A DNA stretch of 64,000 bases from Cornus controversa (Eukaryota > Streptophyta > Magnoliopsida > Cornales > Cornaceae). Shown here in pieces: positions 1-11,942 of the stretch. Each line of letters opens with the position of its first letter. Within the stretch, counting starts at the first letter, position 1. The DNA is taken from positions 11,278,501-11,342,500 of the forward strand of contig CM048847.1 in the NCBI GenBank assembly GCA_026545225.1. Reading direction: 5' to 3'. The translations under genes were made by a program, and so were the position numbers. Below the pieces are notes generated by a model. It had not been told where the DNA came from. It was given only the letters and a program-made list of their open reading frames with translations, and did not search any database.

Positions 1-1479
1 GTATTTTGTTCCCTTCGTAGTGATCGTTTCTCTTCCTCTTCAGATAAAATCTTGTAGTTTGAAGGAACCACCTCTGCTGCTCTTGATCAACCTTTGTAGA
101 CTGATGATGTCTTGAAGATTCCGTTGATCAGATGAAGAAGAACATCACAACTTAAACACTCCGTGTGTGTGTGCTCTCAAAAATAAAAATCAATGAATAT
201 TTTCTCTCATAAATTCCTCTTTTAGCTCTCAAAAATATATTCCTGGTTCTGAATATTAAATCATTGAGTTCCTCATCTCTCTCTTTTTGATTGAAGCATA
301 AAGAGGTATTTATAAGGTTTAGAATCCTTAGTCTACTTGGAAAACAAGTTTAAAACACCTAAGGAAAGTTTTAGAGAAGTTTTGGTTGACTAGGAAATCA
401 ATTCGGATCAAAAAGGAAATTTTCGCGCATGTCAGCCAAGTCGGACCGGTCCTAAAAATTGGGGACGGGTGGGACTTTTCAGACATGTTGAATTTTCAAA
501 GTCCCGAGATAAGTTGGACCGGTCCTCATTTTTGGGGACCGGTGGGACTTAGCAAAAACTCAATTTTAATTTTTAAAGCATATTTTCCAAGTCCTAAGCC
601 CACCAAACTTCAAAACATAGTGTCCTCACTCACATACCTGTTCTAAGTGATGTCCTTATCAAATCCACGGTATCGAGACACCTTCCGTTCAGCTCCGAAG
701 ATCGAGACACAAGATCAAACAAAAATTACAACTCGATCAACAAGTTTTGACACCGAAATTTGCCAATTACATTTATATATCTCACAGCAATTAATTCAAC
801 ACAAGTAAACCAGCAACATGTATTTAGGATAGCTAGAACTATTCAACATAATCAGAGTTTCAATTTAGCAAACAAAACTTAACACATACAACTCAGCAAA
901 TGTATTTTTCTGTCAGCGAGATAAAACTCAAACAGAAGAATTTCATAATCTCAGGACATGAGAAGTGTAGAGTCTCAAGAAGTCAGATTATCAAACCAAA
1001 GCAACAACAGATTTTATATGAAAATAATGGTGCGCTTGAGCATATTTTGAGAAAAAGAGTGGAGTAGAACTATTATACCAGAACAGAGCAGGTTCTAAGC
1101 TGATATACAAAGATCGAACTGACTCTCTATTGATTTCAGCAGTGAAAATGATTCAGCAGACGACATCGAAGCTGGCTGTAGATGACAGCAGCATAGATGG
1201 CAGCAGATGATGGCGTTGAAGCTGGCTTTAGAACTTTGAATTTCTTTCTCTAAAGCTCTCTATGCTCAACCGAGACCCTTTCTCTCTCTAAAAACCAGCC
1301 TTCATCAACTTTCTTTCTCTCTCTAAAACCCAGCTCTCATCAACTGTCTTTTTCTTTCATTTTCCTCACCTCGCGCACACACTCTATTTCTCTCTATTTC
1401 ATCAATATCAGTGTGCACACACCCTCACACAGTCCCTCTCTCACTCTTTGTTTTCTTCTCTTTCAGCTCTCACCGTCAC

Positions 1480-1501
1480 TCTCTTTCTCTCTCTCTCTCT
1501 C
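1480..1501. repeat. CT microsatellite
   Basis: Run of CT dinucleotides inside a longer pyrimidine-rich tract (about 1260-1510). Confidence 0.8.
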
Positions 1502-1623
1502 TAGATCGCCATTTCTCTCTTGCTTTTGTTGCTCTCCTCCTCGTCTCAACGTCACAAGTTTTTCTCCTCTCTTTATTTCTCTACACAGCGCCGCTAGTTC
1601 TACCCTTCGAAAAACCTTATGTT

Positions 1624-1648
1624 TATATATATATATATATATATATAT
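1624..1648. repeat. TA microsatellite
   Basis: Uninterrupted TA dinucleotides. Confidence 0.85.
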
Positions 1649-2119
1649 GCAAGTCACTCCTCTAACCTACTCTTAGAAATGTTTTTTTTTTTAATCACCT
1701 AACAATATCTATGTATATAGTTATAAACGTTATCTATGCCACCACATCTTAACCAATACATATCTATATCATATATATTTGTATAAACCTTTTTTTTTTT
1801 TAAATACAAAACTTCCACTCATTTTTTTTATATATCTCTAATCTTCACTCATAGTTGAAATGCGTTTCTTAAGTCAGCCGCTAGGTTCTATGCATCTCAT
1901 AAACCTTATCTTTATATACTATTTAAATCTCACCTTTTTGAATTGATGGGAAACCCTAGCAACTTTTTTTTTCCAAAACACCCCTGCACTATATTCCAAT
2001 TTGACCTTCGATGAAAAATGATACATGAAAAAATATAATAAAGCGAGACAATTAATTAAATCATAAAATTTTGTGAAATGACACTAATGCCTTTATAGAT
2101 TCCTTTGACATTAAAACTT

Positions 2120-2204
2120 GGACAAACATTTTCATGGGCTTCCCAGACCATCAGAAACATATAAAGTAAGGCTAGTAGCCAAAGGCTTCACTCAATGTGA
2201 AGTA
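2120..2204 (+). pseudogene. Ty1/Copia reverse transcriptase, N-terminal fragment
   Basis: In one frame the end of this piece reads YKVRLVAKGFTQCEV, the conserved start of the Copia reverse transcriptase domain (family consensus KARLVAKGFTQ). The fragment stops abruptly at the start of the minus-strand Gypsy-type element. The reading resumes after that element at 8376 with KSIQTLLAIS, which in Copia RTs lies only some fifteen residues after GFTQ. The two pieces are therefore halves of one Copia copy, with roughly 40 bp missing at the junction (inferred from usual family spacing). The upstream limit is fuzzy and nothing recognisable as integrase or gag precedes it. Confidence 0.75.
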
Positions 2205-2976
2205 CCATCTCCACCATTGGTCTCTTTCACATGCATACCCAATGAGTACCTGAAAATTGTTAAGGAGTGAGCTCACAAGCTCAACAAGGGATTGCTAAAC
2301 ACATTCCCTGCTCAGCAAATTGATCCGACCTTATATTCTCATATATAAAAGTAACTCGCAACAATTAATTATATTACCTCAATGATAGATAATTTAATCA
2401 AACATTAATAATAAAAAAATGCACAATCTCATATATAATGCATGGATCACGTATAACTCATCTCAAGTCATTTTATAATTTTCATACGTTACCATCGTCA
2501 ATATCATATAACAATTAATAACGCACTAATTACCATATCAAAACTCCAAGTTCTTGCCATTTAAATTATGTCACAATTGTCTCAATTATGAACCATAAAT
2601 CAATTCAACATCCTGATTAATTCTTATTAACTTCTCACATATCTCACATGAGCCCCGGGCTCCCCTCCAATAAATGGCTAACTCAGCCAACAAAAATGGT
2701 GTGCATCGCATAGTCCCGGACTATCGAAGGTCACACATGTGGCTAGGCTTGTACGTCTACTCACCCAGATGGTCCCGGACCACGTCCACATAATAAGGGT
2801 ATGCTGAACCCTATGGCCATACAAAAAGGATAGTGCACTTCCAAATAGGCTGGTCCCGGACCATGCCTATCAAAGTCCTCATAGGGTTAGTCCCGGACTA
2901 CCCTCCGACTAATCAGATAACATCCATTAATTACCAATTATGCTGATTTATCAAACATATGCAACCTTAAACAAAT
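2205..2976 (-). repeat. 772-bp direct repeat, copy 1 (3' LTR part)
   Basis: Matches 7608-8379 over its whole length with only a few substitutions (for example CCACGTCCAC against CCAAGTCCAC). It contains several copies of GGTCCCGGACC-like dyads (2710-2910). The left end is flush with Copia RT. Confidence 0.92.
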
Positions 2977-3110
2977 TTAATCAATAATCAACGTATCTCT
3001 ATACACTTTAATCATTACTCAAAGCAGTCAACAACAGAAAGAAAATTTAATCAATAATCTATCAACGTGTTTCTATACACTTTAATTATTACTCAAATCA
3101 GACAAGACGT
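2974..3110. repeat. two-copy tandem repeat, about 70 bp
   Basis: TTTAATCAATAATC...CTATACACTTTAAT.ATTACTCAAA occurs twice in tandem, starting near 2974 and 3046, inside the LTR. Confidence 0.7.
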
Positions 3111-3779
3111 AACTAGTGAGAGTACAAAAATTTGTGAAGGTTCTTTAATCTCAAATATAGATCTCGGTAAAATTTTAGAATCTAATTTCTTATCATTTTA
3201 TTTTCGTAAACAAGCCTTTATTGAGTTTTAAATCGATTTCACCACCTGACTCACTCTCAATTCAATTATTTCACATAAATAGGTTAGTTATGCTCAAAAA
3301 ATCATTCCTGGACTTTTCATCATTTCTAGAATATTTACAATATTTTCTCCTAAATTTCTCTAATTTAAACTAATAAAAAAATTATTTTATTTGAAGATCA
3401 TTTTCTTCTCCAAGTATACCATCACAAACCATCAAAATAATTCAGGTTGTATTTTCACAAGATTTTTGTTAAAAAATATCTACACTACCCAATATCTAGA
3501 AAGTATCTAGAATTATTACACGAACTATCTAGATATATAACAGAACATCGGAGTGGTTTACAAATTCTTTATAAGTGACCACTTCTGTTACATTAGGCCT
3601 TCAAAATTCACATCATTCTCTTAGTTTGAGTCTCAAAACTCAAATCAAATATTGATATAAAAGAATTACTTAATATATCAATTTAGGACATGTATCTACT
3701 GAAGTCATCTAAATTTTAGGATATGTATTTACTGAAGTCATCTAAATTTCAGGTCATGGTAGAGTGTGATTGTTTGTTT

Positions 3780-4580
3780 CGACTGCGCATCCACCACCTT
3801 GTATCTTGTATCCTAAATATATTTCTGTATCCATCTTTAGTTAGTCACCTTGTAGCCTAAATAGAATTCTGTAACTATACTCTGCAACTATACATTGTAG
3901 GGCCACAACTACACATTGTAGGGTCACTATGTTATATTCTGTATATATAACCCAAATACACATTGTATCCTAAATATAAAGATTGTAACCAAATACACAT
4001 TGTATCCTAAATATAAGGATTGTAGTGTCACTATATTATATTCGGTACATATAACGCAAATACACATTGTATCCTAAATATAAGGTATATATAGCGTCAC
4101 TACGTATCACAAAGTTATATCTTAAATAATTTTATATGTATAAACCTAAATATAATTCTGTACATATGTCGCAACTACACATTGTAGGGCCACTATGTTA
4201 TATTCTGTACGTATAACATAGCAAATACACATTGTATCCTAAATATAATACATAACTATACATTGTAGGGCCACTATGTTATATTCTGTACGTATAACAT
4301 AGCAAATACACATTGTATCCTAAATATAATACATAACTATACATTGTAGGGCCACTATGTTATATTTTGTACGTATAACATAGCAAATACACATTGTATC
4401 CTAAATATAATTCTATATATACACATCACATCACCCACATTGTAAAATATAAGTATATACCGCAAGTACATATCTCCCCATTTTAACCTAAATGTAATTC
4501 TGTACATATAGAATCACTGAACATCACCGCATTGTATCCCAAATATAATTTTAAACATATACTGTCACTACATATCAGTA
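3780..4580. repeat. degenerate tandem array within the LTR
   Basis: Built on the words ACACATTGTATCCTAAATAT and CATTGTAGGGCCACTATG. Between about 4165 and 4410 three near-identical copies of a unit of roughly 87 bp follow each other; the flanks are more decayed copies. No open frame runs through it. Confidence 0.85.
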
Positions 4581-5007
4581 TCCTAAATATAAATATAATT
4601 GAGTTCATATACATTTATATCATATATTACACATAGCTGACAATTATATACACGAAGGGCTATACATATCTATATATACACAAACATAGCAAAATATTCG
4701 ACTGATTGAAATTATTTCATTCTGCATTACTAATCCAAATTATATGTGATGTTAATAGGAATAAAACAATCAGTGTTGCAATCTGTTATATAATGGAAGT
4801 CTTAAACATATAAAATATTTTACGTAATATTAATAGGCAAGTTACAACCATATACAAAAATATAATGCAAGATCAACTTGCCTGTTTTAAATCTTCAAGC
4901 CAATTTTCCATCTGTAATTCCAAGCAACTCTCTTTGTCGCCGTTGTCTCTCATCTCGGCTTCTACAATTTTCAGGTTATATTCTACGATATTAAACCCTA
5001 GACATAA

Positions 5008-5015
5008 TTTATATA
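5008..5015 (-). promoter_or_regulatory. TATA box of the minus-strand LTR
   Basis: The complement reads CTCTCTATATAAATTATG, about 180 bp inside the LTR start at 5194, a usual place for a plant LTR promoter. Inferred from sequence only. Confidence 0.4.
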
Positions 5016-5194
5016 GAGAGTATTTAGTGGTTATAATCTCATTAGGATTAGGATTCTATTTAAATTTAAATCCCTAATATTGTTTGCTAAACATAAATAT
5101 CTATATAATTATATTATAATTATACATACTCAAAATTACTCATCTAACCCTCAAAATATTTTAAAAATCTATTTTAAAATTTTTGGGATATTAC

Positions 5195-5230
5195 AATCTA
5201 CCCTCCTTAACGAAATTTCGTCCTCGAAAT
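5195..5230 (-). other. polypurine tract and conserved 3' end motif
   Basis: On the minus strand CGAGGACGAAATTTCGTTAA is followed by GGAGGGTAGAT and then the LTR start TGTAATATCCC. The same order, GACGAAATT then a purine tract then TG, precedes the 3' LTRs at 19291 and 61384. It is typical of chromovirus-type Gypsy elements. Confidence 0.75.
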
Positions 5231-6148
5231 TTGTATACTGTAAATGCAAAATATATCATAAGAACCTTCAACCTCAGTCAAACGTACTTCACCCTTTTAG
5301 TTTTATCCAAATATAAAATCAATCAAAACTTGTCATAACGAAAATCAGTCTTACTACTCTAACAATTCTATTTAAATATATATAGCGTAATTTCACAATA
5401 TTGTAACTGAAAATGTCTTATTCTGGTGCACCAATGTTATGATCCGGTTACTTCGGTACTTAAACATTAGATAAGCAATCCATCAACTTTGACCTGGCAT
5501 CAATTCAATTTCAAAAAGGCTTCATCATTTTCAAAGAAAAAATATTTTTCGTTGCAAACTAAATTTGAAACTTTTACTTTATCACCATTGATCAAAGCTC
5601 ACCAGAATTACTTTAAACCATCTAGTATTTCATCAACCTTCATTTACTAAATACCCAAATCACCAAATACTAAAGTGTATAAGGTCAATACTCCAAGACA
5701 TATCCATCATAATACTTTTCTTAAATAAAGGAGTCAATTATTCGATCAATCTATGTATATCTATATAATCGCTATATTAATATTTCAAATCTAATAATTT
5801 ATTTAAGCAATCTACCATGCATGTTCTTCACACCTTGACACTCAATCAAGAGAATTAAAATCACCATGTTAATGCACTAAATTTTTTTTTTTTTTTTTCA
5901 AAGCACATTTCGTAATCAAATATCAAATAAACCAATAACCTTAAATGGTAAACCTAAAACATTTATATTATCACAAGGGTTTACAATCTTTTTCCTAGGA
6001 CTTAATTAAATAAGTCTCATACAAGATCTAATAATTAGTATGTTGACTCACAACCATCTATACTACCAAGACATAAATCATCATGTAAGCACCATAAAAA
6101 AAAATTTATTAATTCACATCAAACACCCAAAAGGAACTTAACCCATCC

Positions 6149-6185
<37 letters not shown>

Positions 6186-7355
6186 CGAGAGTCAACACAT
6201 ATACCCTATAATTAGTTTTATCACCAATGTTACTTATTACACTTGTTTATCATTTTTATTCGAACTAACCACTGATATCATCAATTATTTATACCTAGAG
6301 TTATCTCAACAAAACAAATTCCACTAGTGCACATTGCACTCATGCGAAACATTTTAACTCGTTAATATTTAGATTCATACAAAATGATTCAATTAACAAA
6401 ATTGTACTTGTACAAGATAATTCGATCCGCAATCCATTCCAGTTGGATTCCAACTCATATGAAGTCAATCATGACTATAGTCAAAAGTCTTTGCCTTAAA
6501 ACTGATACTTAACTCAACAATACCCTTCCAAGATCTCATCACGCTTTCGCTACGCAACTGTGATTACACACGTATGCATAATTATACAATTCAACCGGTA
6601 AATTATCTTTTATATAATGAATCCAGACAAAACTCATAGAATAGAGAAACACTCGTCTTAACTCTATCCCTCATCTCATGAATTCACATTTAATTTTCTC
6701 TAAATAGAAACAATGCACCTCCAAATGATGTCTTATCATTGTCAATGAATTGTAGGTCATCACATTTTAATCACAGTTCTCTACCCTCTTTAGAGACAAC
6801 ATTAATATTCAAGAATATCATTTCACCTTTAAAATCAAATCACCACGAACGAGTCTATTATATTTCTCTTCTAATTACTGCACTAATTCTGCAAATTCCT
6901 CCATTATTAACACCTTGATTTCATTTGATCACATAAAAGTTTTTCCTTTGTGAAAAATAATATATTTAATAAATAAATATATAATAAAACTATTTCAACA
7001 AAAACCTACCGGTACTGAATTTCAGTGATCAAACTTAATCAGGTTAATAAACAGATAAATAAGCATAAATGCCACTATTGAGAATGCTTGTACCAACTTC
7101 CATGTAGTAATTCATTATTACCCAAAGTAACCAGAAGATCATCAATCACCAAAGATGATTCAAAGTCCTTCCACCTCTAAAGAAAACTAAATACAAGTAA
7201 CCAATAGACCTAAATTCCTAAATGGCCTTTCACTAAATTCTAATTTTCCTACCAAACAATTGTCTATAAAATGAATCTCTTCTAACTTTTCCTCAATATT
7301 ACTTCTTGTTCAAAATTCTACAACTATTTCTCTTTCCGAGAATCTCCAAACCTAA
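5231..7355. other. internal region of gene-less element
   Basis: No frame on either strand shows gag, protease, RT or integrase. The stretch holds a T run (5881-5899) and a TA run (6152-6180). It fits a LARD-like non-autonomous element that depends on proteins in trans. Confidence 0.55.
6152..6180. repeat. TA microsatellite
   Basis: About 14 TA units. Confidence 0.85.
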
Positions 7356-7367
7356 GCTCTGATACCA
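7356..7367 (-). other. primer binding site (initiator Met tRNA type)
   Basis: The complement reads TGGTATCAGAGC, the standard plant tRNA-Met primer site, three bases after the LTR end GTGACA. Confidence 0.85.
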
Positions 7368-7607
7368 AACTGTCACGCCCCCAAATTTAAACATAGGAAA
7401 CTCTAGTCCCATACTTAAATTTAGTGCATGATTTAAATATAACATCCACAACTAATCACAAAATCTTAAATGAAATCATCTTCATTCAATAATTCCATTA
7501 AATACTAAATAAATCCATACATCAACACTAATCAAATTTCACCAACTAACTTCATCCTCATTACATGAGTTCTCAATAATAGAAGTACTAAACTAATTAG
7601 ATGATCT

Positions 7608-8379
7608 CCATCTCCACCATTGGTCTCTTTCACATGCATACCCAATGAGTACCTGAAAATTGTTAAGGAGTGAGCTCACAAGCTCAACAAGGGATTGCTA
7701 AACACATTCCCTGCTCAGCAAATTGATCCGACCTTATATTCTCATATATAAAAGTAACTCGCAACAATTAATTATATTACCTCAATGATAGATAATTTAA
7801 TCAAACATTAATAATAAAAAAATGCACAATCTCATATATAATGCATGGATCACGTATAACTCATCTCAAGTCATTTTATAATTTTCATACGTTACCATCG
7901 TCAATATCATATAAAAATTAATAACGCACTAATTACCATATCAAAACTCCAAGTTCTCGCCATTTAAATTATGTCACAATTATCTCAATTATGAACCATA
8001 AATCAATTCAACATCCTGATTAATTCTTATTAACTTCTCACATATCTCACATGAGCCCCGGGCTCCCCTCCAATAAATGGCTAGCTCAGCCAACAAAAAT
8101 GGTGTGCATCGCATAGTCCCGGACTATCGAAGGTCACACATGTGGCTAGGCTTGTACGTCTACTCACCCAGATGGTCCCGGACCAAGTCCACATAATAAG
8201 GGTATGCTGAACCCTATGGCCATACAAAAAGGATAGTGCACTTCCAAATAGGCTGGTCCCAGACCATGCCTATCAAAGTCCTCATAGGGTTAGTCCCGGA
8301 CTACCCTCCGACTAATCAGATAACATCCATTAATTACCAATTATGCTGATTTATCAAACATATGCAACCTTAAACAAAT
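7608..8379 (-). repeat. 772-bp direct repeat, copy 2 (5' LTR part)
   Basis: Partner of 2205-2976. It continues leftward as LTR to 7371, but its right edge is flush with Copia RT coding sequence. Confidence 0.92.
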
Positions 8380-9691
8380 CTATTCAAACTCTTTTAGCCA
8401 TAAGTGCTCATTATGATTATGAGATATGGTAGATGGATGTCAAGATGACATTTTTAAATGGCATCTGAATGAGAAAATCTATATGAAATAACTATACGGA
8501 TTTGTGGTGAAAGGTCAGGAGCACCTAGTGTGCAAATTGCAAAGATCCATTTATGGACTCAAACAAACATCTAGGAGCTAGTATATGCATTTTGATCAAG
8601 CAATCAAAGCATTTGCTTTTGATCAAAACATTAGTGAGCCTTGTGTGTACAAGAAGGTACAAGATAACATTGTGATCTTTCTTATTCTTTATGTGGATAA
8701 TATTCTACTCATTGGAAATGATGTAGGGGCATTATCATTAGTAAATATTTGGTTGTGTAGCCATTTTAATATGAAAGACTTAGGAGAAGCCAAATGTATT
8801 CTTGGGATTAAGAATTTGCATAATTGAAAAAAAAGAATGATCGGCTTATCCCAAACTCATATATTGATGAGATTTTGGTCAGGTTTGCTATGCAAAACTC
8901 CAAGAAAGATTTCTTACCTTTCAACCATGGAGTATCTCTTTCTAAGGCTCAATGTCCCAAGACGCCTGAAGAGGAAGAATAGATGAGACAGGTACCATAT
9001 GCTTCGGTAGTAGGTTGTCTCATGTACGCTATGTTGTGTACAAGACTAGACATAAGCCATGTAGTGGGAGTTGTCAGTAGGTTCCAGTCTAATCCTGGTT
9101 GAGATTATTGGACTACGGTCAAGAGTATTTTCAAATATTTGAGAAAGATCAGAGATTATATACTTGTATATAGAGCTGATAAGCTAGTACCAATTGGTTA
9201 TACATATTTTGATTTTTAATCAGATGAGGATTCTCGAAGATCTACTTAGAGATTTGTGTTTATATTATATGAAGGGGCTATAAGTTGGAGAAGTGTGAAG
9301 CAATCATATATTGTTGATTCAACCATAGAAGCTGAATATGTTGAAGCTTCTGCAGTAGCAAAAGAAGCCATTTAGTAAAGAAAATTCCTCTCTGAATAGG
9401 GAGTTGTGCGACATGTAAGCTCACCTATTGTACTTTATTGTGACAATAGTGGAGATGTTGCTCAAAGCAAGGATCCCAGAAACCATAAGCATAGAAAACA
9501 CATTGAGAGGAAGAATCATCTAATCAGAGACATAGTGCAGTGTGGAGATGCAGTGGTAGCGAAGATCGCATCAGATAACTACCTTGATGATCCATTTACT
9601 AAGGTGCTGCCGATTAAAGTATTTGCTCGACATTTGGACAACATGGGGGTTAGATGGGAGGGAAACTGGTTATCAAGTGCAAGTCAGAGAT
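8380..9691 (+). pseudogene. Ty1/Copia reverse transcriptase - RNase H, decayed
   Basis: Continuous Copia polyprotein homology with many stops. In order: MDVKMTFLNG (consensus MDVKTAFLNG), the RT catalytic block LYVDNILLIGND near 8690-8725, SHFNMKDLGEAKCILGI, VPYASVVGCLMYAM (8994-9036), TIEAEYVEAS (RNase H) near 9326, and YCDNSGDVAQSKDP.NHKHRKHI near 9430-9503, ending VRWEGNWL at 9672. The family active site is YVDD; here the second Asp is Asn, so the enzyme would be dead even without the in-frame stops (for example after YEIW and before MRQVPYA). RT-RNase H order and the CDNSGA/KHIE motifs make this Copia rather than Gypsy. Confidence 0.93.
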
Positions 9692-9873
9692 TGTTGGGAT
9701 TGTATTACCTTTATAGCACCAATTGGGAAGTAATGACATTGGTTTATCAATAAAAATTTGTTTTCTTATCAAAAATCATGTTTATATATTATGAATGTTA
9801 TGTATTGATTCGATTCAAGACCCAAATCATAATATCAATTGATTACGCAATGACTTGGCGCGCATATTGTATG
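9692..9873 (+). mobile_element. Copia 3' LTR, first part
   Basis: After the coding end comes AAGTCAGAGA, a decayed polypurine tract, then TGTTGGGATTG, a usual Copia LTR start. The CACTA transposon interrupts it after 9873; the LTR sequence resumes at 40123. Confidence 0.65.
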
Positions 9874-10540
9874 CACTACAAGAAAAAGGTGTTTTAACAA
9901 CATGCCATGTAGGTCGTTAAAGCTTTTTAACGACTTACAAGCGCGCGTCTTTACTGACCATGTCGTTAAAAACATATTTTATTAATGACGTGCACTAAGA
10001 GTCGTTAATATTAAATTGTGACGTCGTGATCCATCCCAACGGTCATTGCTTTTAAACTTTTACGACACTTGGTGTGAGTCGTCAATATACCATAGTATTA
10101 ACAACGTGCATGACAAGTTGTTTATATCTTTTTCCACGACTTGCGATGTAGGTCGTACTTGTGCTGGTATTTTAACGACGTGCACCAAGAGTCTTTAATG
10201 TTAAAATGTGACATCGTGATCCCACCAAATGGTTGTTGCTTTTAAACTTTTATGACACTTGCTGCGTGTCGTCAATACACCATAGTATTAACAACGTGCA
10301 CGACAAGTTGTTGATAACTCTTTTTAGGACTTGTGATGTAGGTCGTGCTTGTGCTTGGCCTTTTAACAACACAATTGAGATGTTGTTATTACTATTATTC
10401 ACGACTTACATTCCAGGTTGTTAATACTTGGTCTCATTTAACGACATGCTTTAAATGTCATGATTAGCATGTATTAACAACATACAATACAAGTTGTCAT
10501 ATCCTTTATGCTTTACAACACACTTCGCAAGTCGTCAAAA
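9874..10540. repeat. left terminal and subterminal repeats of CACTA
   Basis: After the inverted terminal repeat come many copies, in both orientations, of the words ACGAC(TT), GTCGTTAA and ACAAGTTGTT. Such subterminal motifs are the binding sites of TnpA-type proteins in En/Spm elements. A 190-bp unit is tandemly duplicated (9981-10170 and 10171-10360). Confidence 0.85.
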
Positions 10541-11203
10541 GTGATTTTTGTTTTTTTTTTTTCCAATTTCCTTTTTTAATTGAAACAAAAATATCTGATT
10601 TACAGTTATCATATCACAAATTATGCCTCTCTTCAACATGAAAAATAAATCCACATAACATCACATCTAAACATATGTCAAAGAGAATAACTAAAATCCA
10701 TTACTTTCATTAAAACAAAAACATTAAGTCTAGGAACATGTCTAGCTACTTCAAATATTAAAAGTCACATTCCTTTGTCAAAGATATTCCCATTCATCCG
10801 ACATAATAAAGTCAACAGAGAAAAAAAAACTAAACCACTAAATTCAAAAAAACATCTATCTCTTGCAAAATAGCATCATAACTATCAATTTTGAGCATGT
10901 ATTAGTTCCCACTCCGTACAAAGTCTTGATAGCAACAATCGATTCTTCAATCACAATTTTTTTCTGCCAACAGAAACATAAACAAAGTAAAACAAGTTAT
11001 TAATTTTAATTGTATCATATTACTGAAAAAATTAATTAGCCTTAAAGTAGGAGGAAATAAAAAGGCGAAGGAGAGCATGAAGCTGAAAATGGAGAGAAAG
11101 AAGAAGACGAAGAGAGTTCAAAATCTTAAACATAAAAATATATTTATATCCATTTATAAATGTATAAATCCACACATATAATGTAAAACAATTACCTTTG
11201 AGA
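10541..11203. other. non-coding, 3' side of the TnpA-like gene
   Basis: A T run (10550-10562) and AT-rich sequence. On the minus strand it would be 3' untranslated or downstream DNA of the gene ending at 11204. No other feature seen. Confidence 0.5.
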
Positions 11204-11505
11204 CTAAGTTCTTCTAACAAACTTTGAAGGCCACGCAACTGATCCTCCCTTAGCTTCTTGAAGGTAAAAGTAATTTTTACTTGCCCTATACAAGGTCACA
11301 TCAGTTGAATATACATCCTTGACCCAAATTTTCCAACATTCTGTTCCAATACGAATACTATCCACAAATGTAGTTGGGTCCGTTGAATCAACTTCTCCCA
11401 AAGCAACAACTAAATTTGGCTCGCTCCAATGTAATAATTCACATTCCAATCCTTCTAAATTTTCAGTAGGCCTAGTAGTAGGAGTGACTTCAGGCATAGC
11501 CCTTG

Positions 11506-11942
11506 CATTACCATACTATGAATCATGAAAATAAATAAGAAAACTATAAGTTTCAAAACCACTTTACTAAATCAATTAAAATAAAACAATCAAGAGGTTG
11601 TAATTTGAAATGTAAAAGAGAAGATAGAATACAAGATCATTCTCATATATACGATGATATTCATCAATCTTGACAACAAGAATCATGTTGTTGAACCTAG
11701 ATTGATTTAAATAGCCAGACAAGAATCCTACTATTGAACCTAATAAGTAGTTGCTAAGCAATGATGATGAGGTTGGGATAGGGAGTAGGAGAGATAATAT
11801 TGATGCACATCTTTAGTCATGCACCCACATAAATTTGTTCTGCTTAGTTAATTAATTAAGCTTTCTATTTTTCAACTTCAATATCCACATTTAGAAAAAA
11901 AAGAAAAAAACCTCTCATTCATAATCTCTGCTGTACCTTCAG
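11506..11942. other. intron of the TnpA-like gene, no feature seen
   Basis: AT-rich, no recognisable coding or repeat content, until the captured exon at 11943. Confidence 0.4.

Larger units (their letters stand above)
1..2119. other. non-coding AT-rich flank, no gene seen
   Basis: No frame shows a recognisable protein and the short open frames have no domain-like content. The stretch holds a pyrimidine-rich segment with CT runs near 1260-1510, a TA run near 1624-1648, and a GGACCGGTCC-type motif repeated near 444-545. A CAAAACACCCCTGCAC-like string near 1976 resembles the flank seen in the Gypsy LTRs further on, so part of it may be an old LTR, but I could not find LTR ends. Confidence 0.5.
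2205..8376 (-). mobile_element. gene-less Gypsy-type LTR element, truncated in both LTRs, inside a Copia RT
   Basis: Read on the minus strand this is 5' LTR part (8376-7371), primer binding site (7367-7356), internal DNA, polypurine tract (about 5215-5195) and 3' LTR (5194 down to 2205). The LTR begins TGTAATATCCC and ends GGGCGTGACA. The two LTR pieces overlap only by 772 nearly identical bases (2205-2976 and 7608-8379, spacing 5403). So the 5' LTR lacks its first part and the 3' LTR lacks its last 237 bp. Reconstructed LTR length is about 3.2 kb and the internal part about 2.2 kb with no gag or pol frame. Both ends abut Copia RT sequence and I see no target duplication. The 3-base overhang of the 772-bp match past 8376 may be chance. 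Confidence 0.75.

Noticed and set aside
386..646. 86-codon open frame
   Set aside because: No recognisable domain. Its content reflects the repeated GGACCGGTCC-type DNA motif rather than protein conservation.
1411..1676. Overlapping open frames on both strands over the CT/TA-rich segment
   Set aside because: The frames are produced by simple repeats (long Ser/Leu and Tyr-Ile runs); no domain and no codon-like composition.
2205..2976. Reading the 772-bp repeats as complete LTRs of one element
   Set aside because: They lack TG...CA ends at the outer borders, and PBS, PPT and LTR starts (5194, 7371) show that they are only the overlap of two differently truncated longer LTRs.
2205..8376. Insertion of a reverse-transcribed element mRNA (terminal R repeats)
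   Set aside because: The overlap does not start near the TATA box at 5008-5015 and no poly(T) lies at the 2205 junction.
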